The notes beneath the pieces are model-generated. The model ran no database searches. It had not been told where the DNA came from and saw nothing but the letters and a program-made list of their open reading frames with translations. Below, piece after piece: positions 24,645 through 38,300 of a stretch of DNA of 64,000 bases (position 1 is the first letter of the stretch; each line of letters opens with the position of its first letter). The position numbers and the translations under genes were made by a program. Origin of the DNA: Nematostella vectensis (lineage: Eukaryota > Cnidaria > Anthozoa > Actiniaria > Edwardsiidae); assembly GCF_932526225.1 (NCBI RefSeq), contig NC_064044.1, positions 5,606,747-5,670,746 of the forward strand, written 5' to 3'.

Positions 24645-24650
24645 AATAAA
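24645..24650 (+). terminator. Possible poly(A) signal of the pseudouridine gene
   Basis: First clear AATAAA after the stop codon at 24111-24113, about 530 nt downstream and beyond a MITE. Position is plausible but a variant signal closer to the stop could be used instead. Confidence 0.35.
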
Positions 24651-27600
24651 CGATAGACAATTCCTCCATTGTTTATAAGGGTAAGGGAATATTTTCCAGG
24701 GAAACGAAAGGTCGTTTGGACAACAAACATTTTTCTATTATTCATAGAACCACAGAAAGCCCAACTTATAGTTTTTGTCTAATTCTTTTTTTTTTTTTTT
24801 GAAAAAAAAAAAATGAGCACCTCCACCTTATACATTAATAATGTGCCATAAGGTTTAGCTGTTCAATATATCCAAAAGTCCAAAGAGAGAATTAATATAA
24901 TTCCTTCTAATAGCTAGGTAAGTCTCGTGACTTACCATTTGACCATTTAATTGGTGAATTTCGTAGAAATCTCTAAAACAACGAAATGTGATCTTTGGTA
25001 AATGATAAAAAAAAAACGGAATAAAACAAACTAACTCGATATCTGTGGTGTTTTCAATCTACTAAATCCGTTCAGAAAATCGAAAGAGTACCGAAAAAGC
25101 AGTAAACTAGGAAAACTGAAAACTATGAGCTCTGCGAAAATTAGTTCAAATTAATAGGCATTTCTGAAATAACACCTCTTATCTGAATATAGTTAGCTCT
25201 GTATTTGTATTTGATGTAATGTGTTCGAAATTAAAGAAATCTTTTAAATTTACTATGGCTTAGAAATACATCATAGCAATGAGTGATTGGACGGGATTAA
25301 GGTATTTTTAAATAATATTTGGATTGACTTTTAGATTAAAAATCTCCGAACAGTTTGGAACAAGTAAAAGGCGAAAAAAGGCCCAAAATAAAATCGGCCA
25401 AAGAAAAATACGTTTAAGGAGATTCAGGCTTATTCTTATTTAGTATAATGGTAATAAATATTTATGTATTGTTATCTGTTGTACGAAGTATTTTCTGTTT
25501 ATTTGTGCACATCAAAAACTACGAGTTTTAATTAAAAAACGCTGCGATGTTCTCATTGACGCCTAAACATACGTATCAATGCCTGAAACTCAACAGGCTA
25601 TGCATAATGCATCAAAAATTATTGCAACCACCCGAGAAAACATAATATTTATCGTTAAAACTGCAATTATTCGCAGACCTTGGCCTTGATGAGTTATCAA
25701 GTTTTAGATATTGAAATATTCATTGTTTTCATTTTTTTTTTGCTCACCTTAAAGCAGGCGTGTTTAGTCAACATATTCAATTTTCAATAAAAATTTAAGT
25801 TGTTATTATCATAATTATTTCAAAATGTTTTTTTTTTCTTTGCATCGGTTTGATATTCTAACGATAAACTTGTCTGGAGAGGAAGAAAAACTTTAAGCTT
25901 TTTAAACGCATTGCTAATTTCCTTATCTTACCCACTAGGAGCTTTCGTCGACAATTGAGATACATTAGCTTGCACGAAATCACTTTTAAACTTGACCACG
26001 ACCCCACAAACGATTTCTAAATATTTTCTACACTGCATAATGATCAGGGATATGTGTTTTCTTGTGTTCATAATGATGAGCGATTTGTGTTTCCTTACAA
26101 TTTAAGGTGAAGGGAAATTATTCACATTTTCGGCATCCACTTTATTTGTTCATGCGGTTTCTCGTAGAGTTAATGAATCGGCAGTATTTTTATGCGGTAA
26201 AACAATACATTTGCCTTAATCCTTCGTCTAAGTTCACAACTTTTTTGAAGGAATTGTGATTAATCAAGACTGTTGAATGGTAGAGAGCAATAGGAGAGAG
26301 ACTTTTGAGTTGAGAACATTAAATGGAGTCCAACACCCTGGCTTGGCCTCGAGGACTGACAATATAGAATATATCAACTCGGTAAGTGGAATTTGAATCG
26401 TTTAACGTCCTGATATAACTTGGTGTGAAAATATAAAATAGCTAGTATTGTTTTACGGCAGCTCATTGTACTCTTTATTGACTGGATTTTTTTCAGGGCT
26501 CTTTGAATCGCCTAGTCTTATTTTCGGCAAAAAATGTATATTGCATGTTTTAACCTATTTCCTAAAAACAAAGACATGGAGTTATGTATTTGAAGAAGAA
26601 AGAATATTCATTTGTCTTAGCGGTCGCTCCAAGTTGCCGGCATTTTTTATAATGGTGGGTTATTGATGATTAAGAAATTCTGCTCGTTTCCAGGCTTTTT
26701 TAGGTCAATCACTCTTAATGATGTATGCGCATGCGCGTACTCGGACAAAATAAGCTCACAACCATTTGCGAAATTGTTCGAGTAAAGCTATAAATTAATT
26801 AAGTCGCTGTTTTCACATAGTGTAAAGCTTTAAAACCATTGTATAAAAGAGTACATGTTTGTTTGCCATTTAAGGAGTCTTTTATAAAATTAATAGTCTA
26901 GTTTGCTCCAGTTTTTTTTTTTTGTTGTTAAAAGTAAAACAGTTCGCCGGTAAAACGTCACAATTTTGAAGGAAAAAGGGCTGATTAAACCGCGCGGTAC
27001 GACCTTGTCTTCGACCTCGATCGCATAGGGTAAACCTGGGAGCTAGGTTGGCGGCGGAATACTGATCAAGGCTGAATAACGTAAACTTGGATAGGAACAT
27101 AGGGGTTTGAATGCACGATAGCTCCTTATCAGCGGGGACAACTTTAATTAGTTAGAATCTTGTCAGATTTAATGAAGAAATACATGTGTTGTGCCGAAGC
27201 TAGTGCAATTGAAAATTAGCGCAATTGTCTCTTGAAATTCGTTAATGGAGATAATTCCTAAAAGTGGTTCCATTTATTTTATTTGTTCGTCGCTTTTGAT
27301 ATGAAGTAATAAAACTTTAAATTAAGAAGTTCTGAAAAATAACAGTACCTGTATCAATTTCAAACTCGGTATTTTAATTTACTCGTCCTCTTTCTACCAA
27401 TAGAAACATGTTGGGCTCTTGCTCCCTTCAAATTGATAAATAACTTTAAACATACGACCTTTGTTTTGGTTTTCTTGCCACTAGTAGCACTCTAGCCCTA
27501 TCGTATACCCGTAATACTATATAACTTCATCTGCTCAGTTGGGCATGTTCTTATGCCAGTCGATAAACCTGAGCGAATGCCAGCATGATTCTAATTTACT

Positions 27601-30600
27601 AGCACGAGGTCTCAGCACGCGCCCTTTATTCATTATAGCGCAATATTAGTATTTCTCCATACGTGCCAGACAAAGAACCGTGCATCCGTTCGCGAGGCTA
27701 CATATTTCTGGTACGAGACTATTTCTTTGCTTAGCAAAAGTCAGATAGGTATGTATGCAAACCTTTATCAACTTTCCCACTATTTAGCTAAACTAAAACG
27801 ACTCGCATTGCCATGGGTTTGAGATTTTTTAAATTTGGATGTATTCTATGTGCTATTGTTTCACAAAAGTGTATGAAGATATTTTGTTCCTCCTTACCAA
27901 GCCTGGGCTGCTACCCGAGTGTTTTCGTTGTCCATGGCGACTTGTGTTTTTTGGTCAATGGTATTTAGTTTCCCTTATTTGTTTTTTTTCGCATAACGTA
28001 AAACCAACCAGCTCGAAGGATGCAGTGTTTGACATAGCAGGGAGCACGGTTCATCTCCCTTTTATAGATATAAATTCAAATGTTTAATTTAGAAGCCTCT
28101 TTCTGCACCGGGGATTCCAATGAACCCCGAAATATCAAGGCTTCGAGGTAGACCGGTACTTCTCTATAGAAAAGTTTTTTTTTATTTTTTATCGTTATTA
28201 TCAACTATAACTAATGGAGATTTTTTCCTTAGAATTTATTAGACAAAATACCGGTAGCAAACCCATACAACTTTACAAAACCCTCGTGCTTCAAGGCCAA
28301 GCGTACTTCACGACCACCTTTGTAATTCCGCGTATTGGTGACTGTAGAGTAGTGTTTCAAGCTTGAAGCTCGGGCCTTAGCAGACAACAGATACACTCCC
28401 TTTTGATTTTCTACGACAAACTATATCCACGATAATTACACATTTCTTGGCTTACTGGTACGTGGTCTCAGCGCTTTCCGTTTTCAAATACCCCAACATC
28501 CTGTAACCCAATAACATATTACTGCTATAGAATAATGCAAAGGGAAGGCTCCAACGCCCCCCCCCCCCCCCCCCCCCCCCCGGGCTCCAACGGCAATCGC
28601 CCATACCCCGATTACGAATGTGTTATCACAAATCCCAAAGCAGACATCGATTTCTGTGGTTGGAGCAGGCAAAGAATAGCCTGACGCCTCGTTGAAGCTA
28701 AACACCATAATACCCAACAAATTCGATCGTTAAATTTACCCATCCTTCATGGGATAATGAGGGAACCTTTCGGGTGTATATAAGGCGTGTTTCCAGTATT
28801 TCCTTGGGTTCCTTTGACGGCTGTTCGAAAAAGAAATGACCCAATTTTTGCGGCCAAGAGGGAGGGGGGGGGGGGGGGGGGTAGGGACCGTGCAAGCTGC
28901 GAGTCAATGCCCTTTTCTGACTAACTGAAAGGACTGCTATATATGTATCAGGAGATGACTGGGCAACCACGAAACAGGCTTGTAGAGATGAAACGGTAGT
29001 TCGCGTGTTTTTTTCCTACAAACCAAGATATATATATACATATATATACTGTGGCCCTAAATAAACAGCATTCGCCAATGTCGAAGTGTGTGTTTATAGG
29101 AACGGGCCAATTACGCCGCCATTTTATGCTCCCGCTCAATGCCGAGTCACACAAAGAATCCATTTTTTATCGGCTAATTCAAGCAAATAACTGAGAAAGT
29201 TTAATCAAATATCATTAGTAAAGTATCAGACTTCAATCGTGGATAGTTATTTTGAAAATTTCTTGCAAATAAACCGTTGTATTTTCAATTATAAAAATAG
29301 CAAAGGAGAAGCTGATCGACATTCCTTAAACCTGTAACAAAGATTTTTGGCATTGGGGGTCAGCATGCTCGACAGCACCTCGGCATATTGAGTGTGTCTA
29401 AGGAAACCCTAGATACAAATTCTAGTATATGAGCATTACTTTAAATTAAACAAAAATATTGTCAGCTACCTTTTCAGAAATTCCCACGACTCTGTCCCTG
29501 ATCTGATAGCCGATGTCAAAAGTCTTATTACGGAAGCCCATGAGTGCTTAATTTGATCAGTTTAAAGATACGAATTGCTACCGCACGTTTTATGTGATGG
29601 AAAGTTCTCGCTGTATATAATTGGAAGTAGCCCCACTTGTGTGAAATTAGTTTTATCTTTAGTTTCATTTATTTAATCGTTCTATTTATGTTAGTTATTC
29701 CTTCCACCTTTCCTTGGAACATACTTCATAGAAGCAAGTGATATGTCTTCTTTGTTCATTAATATTTATACCATGGACTTTTTCTTTTCATATCATGTTT
29801 TCCAACTGTAATCGTCTACATATTGCAAAATCTTATAAGACGCCTAGTATAAAAAAAAACTAACGACTTAACATGAAGTTTTACATTTATATTTAAAGTG
29901 CAGATTTTTTCCCCGCTTGGCTGGAAGATAGTCTCTCTCGAGCAAAACTCGGTATGCGTTATCATGGCATGTACGGACTAGACGCGCATAGCTGATGAAA
30001 GCATATACCTATGTGTAAAACGGTTGCGTAAGTTCGACCGTTGAACCCGAATTTCTTTTTTTATAAAGCTTTATTTGACAGAAAAGGAACATAAAGGAAT
30101 CCCTAGTAGAGTTTTGCGTTTATTTAGTGGCAGTTTTGCTCTGGCTAGTTTATACCCGATAATAAAATGCTGTGCTGCTATATTTCATTGAGGGCTTGTC
30201 ATTTTCATATTTAGAATTTGTACTTCAAAAATGCGAAACATTGGCATGCAACACTCTTTCGAAAAAAAAAAACATGACGTGTTAACGTACTTAGGCGGAC
30301 TTGAATCTCCGTTTAGAAAAGAGCAAAACACCAAGTGTCTACGACGAAAGGTCTCGAAAGACAGACGTCATACATTTTTATACAGAGAATAAGACCCTTT
30401 AAAGAATCATCTGATGTGTCCTATATCTTTGATGACTAGAACGTACCGCCGAGATGTCACCAAACTTGTAACTTAATGCTTAGGGACTTGAAGTTAAACC
30501 CCAAAGAACGCTGGGTTTCTGCACATGCGTATTTGCAATAAAATTCGGATTCAAAAAGGAGCCAAAAAGAGAAAAAAAAACATCAAAGAAATTTATACCA

Positions 30601-32270
30601 CCGTCAATTGAAAATCCGGTAAAAGGGAATTAGTGCTTTCCTCTCGAATTATGAAAATAAATTGTGTCATCTGTTGCACACAAATCAGCACTATCTAATT
30701 TAAAAATAAGAAAATTAGCTTCCATATCACACCTACTCGTGGGTATCCTCTTAGCTGAAAAGAGAGGTCACGTACGCGTACAAACTGTTTGCATATTGCG
30801 CTGAGGACGCCGAAAATATACCGCTCAATAATTGACAAGGAAAGATCGCACCCGGAAACTACTACATGAAGTCTGCGAGACACTCCTGTGAGGCGAAGCG
30901 GTGAAATCTCACGTCCGATGTTACAAAGTTTACAGTTAGAATTTCCTGATGCAGTTTGAAAAGAAAGGAAAATTTTGTCTGATCCCGGAGAAAAAAGGGT
31001 CTCACTACGAAAGTAAGATTTGAGATTTTTGGGTCTCGTTATGTTATGTTATGTTGAAATAAAAGGTGATAAAAAATAATTCCTTGAAAACCACCTAATA
31101 CATTGGAAGTTTGTAAATTATGAAGTTAAAAGCGGTGGAACGGCGTTTGGTGTTAACCGAAAGTTGATAATTTAGAATTCATTTTTTCTACCAGTCTAAA
31201 GAACAAAGTAATTTCTGAGAAAGGATCTCCATTCCCAACGATTGTTCGCTGTATTTTGCCAGTGCTCGCATTGACGCTAATACTTGTCAAGTTCCTTTGT
31301 TGGAAATGTTATAACGGGATAAAAGGGGCAAAAAGAACGAACTTTAAAAAGACGTTCTTTTTCCAAAAGTTTCGCTCAGAGATTGTCCTGAAATCGAGTA
31401 GCAGAGGTGCCGAAGCCCGTATCTTTCCAATCTATCATCAAGCAGACTATCGCTCGGTCAGCCCCTCTGGCGTCTATGCATTTTTTTTTTCTTTCATCCC
31501 CTCGTAAAAGGTCAAATGCCCAAGTCATAGAAACAAGATACCTATATTGAGTATCCACGTTGTTTTCGTATCCTGCTGGGGTCAGAAAAAAAAAAACTTG
31601 AAGCTCATCTGAATTCCCAGACATCCCAATCAGCACAATTCCCCCTTGACTTGCCATCACTGTTCTAACTTCTGACAAATGTGCTTCAAATCATCACAAA
31701 CTTCAGGGTAATGTTTACTTTGTAGCCTAGATGACTTCCGGAAATATTTTCTTTGATATTCTCGCCTGACGTTGAAAGGTAGGGTTTCCTTTTTCGGGGT
31801 TTTTATTCGACGTCACGGAAAGTCATACGTTTAAGCGGTCGCTTTAACTTCGTGAAACCCAGTGTAGTTGAAGCACCGCGAAGGTTAGGCCGGCGTGCTT
31901 CGGAGTTCTTCGCCTTTCGTTAGCCATCACAAGGCCGCAACGTGGAAATTGGTACGATGTTTGCCTTAATTAAACTACACTTATAGTTAATTGAATAGGG
32001 CATTTATATTTGATCAATCCTGTAAAATTTGATTGACCATAAAACGTTTGATTGGACTACCTAAGAGTTTTTATACACAATTGTCTATTCGCATCCGAAA
32101 TGATTGCACCATTCTAGTAAGACTTTTAAACTGTGTGTTTAATATTTTGAATCCCTAATCCATTCATAATCGAAGTTGCGGATTATTTTAATGGTTCATT
32201 TGTAAACTAGAGTATTAGCATATTATTAATTTGAGCTGAACAATGCTTCTGTCTTGAAATTCCCTCACAG
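24651..32270. other. Gene-poor intergenic region
   Basis: About 7.6 kb with no exon, RNA gene or protein similarity that I recognise. Open frames are at most about 100 codons and not family-like. It contains long poly(C)/poly(G) tracts near 28559 and 28863 and AT-rich sequence. Promoter and non-coding first exon of SULF should lie in its right part; a 3' splice site (TCCCTCACAG, ending 32270) supports an upstream non-coding exon that I could not fix. Confidence 0.5.
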
Positions 32271-32330
32271 AAATTTGAGTTTCGCCAAGAACGCTCCGTC
32301 GCGGGCGAAGTGAGAGAAGTTCGGTTCATC

Positions 32331-35300
32331 ATGGCCGGGACTTCACTGAAGAGCATAGCGATACTCGTCCTTGTTATTCTATGCTTGTTATGGCAGACTT
32401 CAGGCTTTAAAAGAGAACGACAACGTCATGGAAAATCTCGGCGAAAACCTAATATAATCTTCATCATGACTGATGATCAGGACACTGAACTTGGCTCTAT
32501 GGATGTTATGAACAAGACACGGGAGATTTTCAAAGGAGGTACACAGTTTGTGAATGCATTTGTGACTTCTCCGATATGTTGTCCTTCGAGATCTTCGATT
32601 CTTACCGGAATGTATGCACACAATCACAACGTGCTGACCAACAACGTGAACTGCTCGTCTTTGAGCTGGAGAAGAGGTCCAGAGAAAAGAAACTTCGCAA
32701 GATACGTTGCGGAAGCTGGTTATCAGACAGGTAAGTTCAACCCTGAACACGAACGGTCAAATTGTTTACCAGCAACTTTAGAGTGCAAATATTCATAATG
32801 TCTGGCACGCTAGGGACATATTAATTAGTCTTTTATTGAGTGTTAAGATGATAACGACAGCAAACAAGCAACCAGATGAATAAAAACCAAAGCGCTCGTT
32901 ATAGTTATTATCCAAATTCCTGAACTCGCTGTGGGAAATTTTAAATGAATTTTCAAGTTGTGTGTCCAGCGAGATGCAGACTTTGATAAACAATGTCAAA
33001 TTTTTTTGATCATCATCATCTTCAGAACACTGGGCTACCCCAAATAACCCTTTGACCCAAGTGGCACAAGTATGCCTCTCTATACCTCCACAAAGACGAA
33101 TTATGCCCACCGAATGAGCTGCTAATTGAGAAGTTTACTACTTCCTCAGATAGGGCCATAATCCTAGATTATACCCTCCCGATTGGTCAAAAGTAGAGTA
33201 TTGGACCAGTTTTTGCATATTCAGCATTTTTATCTTAGACTAGAAAAGACAAGTCCCACGCTCTCTCATATCGATAATACAGCCCATGTCGAGATATCCA
33301 AAGATTTGCTTTTTCTTTGGTTTTCTATTTACAGGAAACAAGATACCTAACGATTGGCGTTTCTTTTGGTGTTAAGCGTTTAATCCGTGATAAAACTGTA
33401 GTTTCTTTTTTGAATAGCTTTGGAATGTTTTCGACCACCATCATTCATCAGCATGTGGGGTAAAAGCTGGCGCCGAATATATCTTCGGCTCCATATGAAC
33501 TGAAAAATTTTAATGTTTACTAATAGGTATGCTTAAAAAAGAAACGCCAAAAATGGTTTGGCATAAGCATACAGTAGGGTTTCACGAATTGTATTTTCCC
33601 CACCAACTTGATGTGTATCACAAAAATATTTCCTTCGACATATTTTAGAGGTAGTTTTTATTTTTATTTTTTTGTTTCCCTGTCAAAATTAAGCTAAAAA
33701 TAATTGTCTTTAGGACACACATGTTAAAAGGGGTGAACAAAAGAAAAAAAAACATTTAACCGAGCAAAGAATGCCATTATTATGTGATGCCGTATGACAG
33801 TATTTTTTGTTGATTTCCCTAGCCACTGCCAATAAAACTCCAAGAAGTCTCTATGTTTTTAGTGATGTGACCATTTATGTTTGTTTGTTTTTTTACTAAA
33901 AGCCAGCAATCGAAGAACTAAAAAATTCGAAAATCGATCTTAAAATAAGTATTCTATAGGAAACTAAATATGAGCATTGTTCTTTTGTATTTGCCTTTAT
34001 TCAACCTGTTTTGGTTCATCGATAGTGCCTAAATGAGTGGTAATTATTTAGGTTTTATTTTATGGAAATAGTGTAAGCACATTAATATCATGCCAATGTT
34101 TACAAAACCCATTTGCCGGCGCAATCAATGATCCTAAAGATGAGCTGTTTAGCCAAAACAATTGTAGTACGTCACCTTAAGGTTACTCCTATCAAATGCT
34201 GGCCTGGAAGTAGCTAAACGTGATAAATGTAATATCATCACAGGCACCCCCGGGGACCCAGGGCGTACTGAGCGGAAACGAGCGCTGAGCGTACGAGGGC
34301 GAGCTGGAAGCGGACGAGCGCGCGTCGTTACACTCAGCGCTCGTTTCCGAAATCTCAGCCGTGTGTCCATCCTCGGGGACCCAGGGCGTACTGAGCGGAA
34401 ACGAGCGCTGAGCGTAACGAGCGCGAGCCGGAAGCGGACGAGCGCGCCGCGGGGGAGGAAGGAGAAAAGGAAAGAAGAAAAAAAACGTCTTTTCCCCTCT
34501 CTTCATTCTCCCTCTTTCTCACCCCGCGGCGCTCGTCTGGCGTTATGCTTGTTTACTCTCAGTACGCCCTGGGTCCCCGAGGATGCATTACAGGAAGCCA
34601 AAGCTCAAGTTTTGGAGTTTTGGTGTTGCTTGTGAGAAATTCACAATAAAAACACACGAGAATCATCGAGCTCATAAAAATGGTAATTGTATTTATCTCT
34701 GTAAAGTTGTAGAGGTAGCTGATTTTTGCGACACTTCACAGAGGGAATAACAATTATCACCTATTACATCTCGGTGCAGTCTTGAGTGATTTTAGTGTGA
34801 GTCTCGAACAAATGTGAGCTTGAGCTGTGACATTATTAGGCTGATTTTCAGTCATACCAAAATAACTATCCCTTATTTCATGTTCTAAAAATGTTTTGAC
34901 AAAATATTCTTAATATTGAAAGGATGATTTACATCTTTCAAAAGAAAATACCAGCCCATACTTTTCTTTTTTTGTTTTTCAGACAGCAAAAAAATTTCAA
35001 AGTCAAACCTTGAACAATGGAAATATGTATTGAAACGTTTGGTTTGACCAATCACATGTTTGAATTGCAAACAGTCAACTGAATTGTCGCTTGTGATTCG
35101 TCAAAAGAAAATAAACATTCCAAGGATATTTTTGGTGCTCACGGTTTTACCACAAAGAGCAACTTTTACATTTTATGTTGTATTGTGTTGTGGAATCCAA
35201 TAGGTATATAACATATGGAAGAATTCGAGGAGAAATGAGCTAATGACGCTATTTTCCAATACGTTCTAATTTTTGTAAGCTCGAAAAGTTTTCTGAGCTC

Positions 35301-38300
35301 GAAAATGTCCCGTACGTAAAAACATATCAGCATTCATTGTCAGACTTTTCAAAATTTACATTTCAAATTAGAACAAATTTTTAAAAACGCCGTAAGAATA
35401 CGTTATGGTACAACTATCAAAGTAACAAAATTTTACCGAGCTCATCAAGGATAAAAAAAATAATTATTAAGGGCAAAGGACCCTGGTAAAGAGAGACTGC
35501 ACGTGAAAATGTATTCCAGATGTTTTCCAACATATTTCCACATCCTCCACAAAACCACACAAGGGCCTCAGAGGTTTTGATATACATTTTGTAAGAAAGT
35601 CCAGCCCGAGATTTCACCAAATTTCAAGAACATGCGAAGAACGTGACGAAGCTCTGATAACAGAACAATTTTCTCTTTTTTTTCAGTCCTGATGCGTTAT
35701 AAAAGGCAGAATCAAATTGTGGTCATAGTAACAACCTTATTATTGCTATTGATCATTAGTTTGATTCTTTTCCTTACAATTCACTGGGTATTATATTCTT
35801 ATATACACTAAAATATAAGAACATTGTTAAGAAGATATTTAGCCTCAAAATTTTCCAAAAAAAAAAACGGCCCAGCCTCAACTGAAAATTAAGCTAGACG
35901 TTCTTATAAAAAAAGAGTGTAATTGTATTTACTTCTAATTATAAGAGTGTATAAAATGCAAGTAAAACAGATTTCGTTAATAATTTCCAAAAAGTTAGAA
36001 CGATGTAAATATGAATGCAAAATGTGTTATACGACATTTTGCGCTTTCTAAAACTCACAGCAAAACAAATCCTATCTGCTTTGCAGCCGCTCACAAGCTT
36101 GTGGGGAAGGCGTGCGTGACGTCACTAAGAGCGGCAGTAAACAAATTAAAAAACTCCCTGACGTCTGAAAATTTGGCCCAACCACTCAGTTAATAAGCTA
36201 AGGGGGGAGGGATGGGGTATTTAATTCGATATCCACGATCACAATAGCAGCTGCTTTTAGGACTATCACAAAGGTCTTTCAAAAATCGTCTAGCTGCTCT
36301 TTGGATTAGCATTCTTTCATGGCGATTTCGATTTCCGGTTTTTGCGGTCCTGTCAAATAACGCACTGTCATCACATCGTTAGAGACGAACTTTGACTCCT
36401 TTTGTAAGCCAAACCACAGGTCATGATTCCAAAATAAATAAATTCTTACTGTTACCGTGACAACAGCACGCTCGAAACTCTGGAACCTGGGTATTAAAAT
36501 CATGACTAGTTTTTCGAATGCCATTTGTCGGTGCAATCAGTAATCCTTTATGTGTTTTGATGTTTTTTTTTTTATCCTAATCGCTGAAAATTTCAGAGAA
36601 CAATGTTTGAAGCTTAGCGTCTTCCAGTCTAATATGGTATTATATTTGCTGCTGTTCTTGTTTAGCTTATTATTTTGTAAACAGTATCAATAAGATAGTA
36701 TTATTTTAACAATATACTTGTTATCCCTCCTTTCTCTTCTCCCCCCCCCCCCCCCCCCCCCCACCAACCCCCTTCATCTGCCCCGTTTCGCTGACCTCGT
36801 CGACCTGTTTCTTTTTGTTCTCTAGGCTATTTCGGTAAATATCTGAATGCATACGATGGGAGCTACATCCCCTATGGCTGGCATCGATGGGCTGGTCTTA
36901 TCCGGAACTCTCGCTTCTACAACTACGTTCTACGACACAACACATTCTACAAGAAACACCAAAATAATTACGAGAACGATTACTTCACGAACGTCATCAC
37001 AGATCATGCCATCTCTTTTTTCAAAAATTCCAAAGCGCGAAAACCCGACCGACCGATTATGATGGTTGTGAGTCACTCTGCGCCGCATGGACCTGAGGAC
37101 GGAGCGCCACAATACCAGGATCATTTCCCCAATGCGACGGCACCAAGGTGGGGCAAACACGTTGTAAACCACAGGGTACCCTAGCCTACTCAGGTGTCTC
37201 TAGTGTTTTAGGTCTTTTATTGGGAAAAAGGTTTATTTTTTTTATTTCGGGCTTCTTGTGACGTGATCAAGAAATAACGGGGGGCTGGGAGTAATGGATA
37301 TCCCCCTCCCCTCTTCCGGCTTCCGGTTCAACTCGCCCTTAGTTCCCTGTCTTCCATGAATAGTACTACAGGAAAGCCCAATTTATAAAAATATTGAAAA
37401 AGTCCCAAAACAATCGAAATGCCTGCGGAGGAGGCTAAGGCCTATCCTGTTTTGTCTAAGGTAGCCAGCCCTTATTAACATGACGCAATTAAGGTTGGGT
37501 GAACACAGAGTAAACAAAGCTTAGCTTTTTTCTTCCTTTGATAGCCAAGACAATGGGTAAAGAGATGATGTTATGAAGTGGGGGTTCACGAAGTGCTGTT
37601 ACATATAAAGAAACCGTTTTAGGGGTCTGGTACCGAGCAATTTTAGTTTATTTTCAGAGGCTTTCTCCATTGATTAAAGATGGTCACAGTCACTGTTTTT
37701 CTCTTCTGAATACAATTCATAAAGTTTGCGAAGCACCTGCGGTACGCCAGCCTTAAAAAATGATAAGAATCGTGCAGGATTTCAAAATAAGGAATATATT
37801 AGTTTCCTGATATGGAACGGTCGCCATCTTGGGTATATGCTGCGCAGGGGGAGGGGGAGAGTTTTTTTTCCTATCGGGGTTGACTCTAAGTGATATCTGT
37901 ATGATAACTGCTGGGGTTAGCTTGACAAGAATTATGCACGGTTCTCCTGTGTCCACAGGACTCCTAACTGGAATTTTACTTCGCCTGACAAGCACTGGAT
38001 CGTTCGAGTAACGCCACCTATGACGCAACAAAAGTCGGATTTCTCTGACATGCTCCAGCGCAAACGACTACAGACTCTACTCTCCGTGGACGACAATATT
38101 CAGGTAATGATATACATAGAAAGACTACAGACTCTACTCTCCGTGGATGACAATATTCAGGTAATGATATACATAGAAAGACTACAGACTCTACTCTCCG
38201 TGGATGACAATATTCAGGTAATGATATACATAGAAAGACTACAGACTCTACTCTCCGTGGATGACAGTATTCAGGTGACGATATAACTAGAAAGACTACA

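Noticed and set aside
24114..32270. Short open frames in the intergenic region as genes
   Set aside because: All are below about 100 codons, none has a recognisable domain, and no plausible splice-linked series was found.
32310..32330. Upstream GTG as the start of SULF
   Set aside because: Nuclear genes rarely start at GTG. The ATG at 32331 has a good context and directly begins a normal signal peptide.
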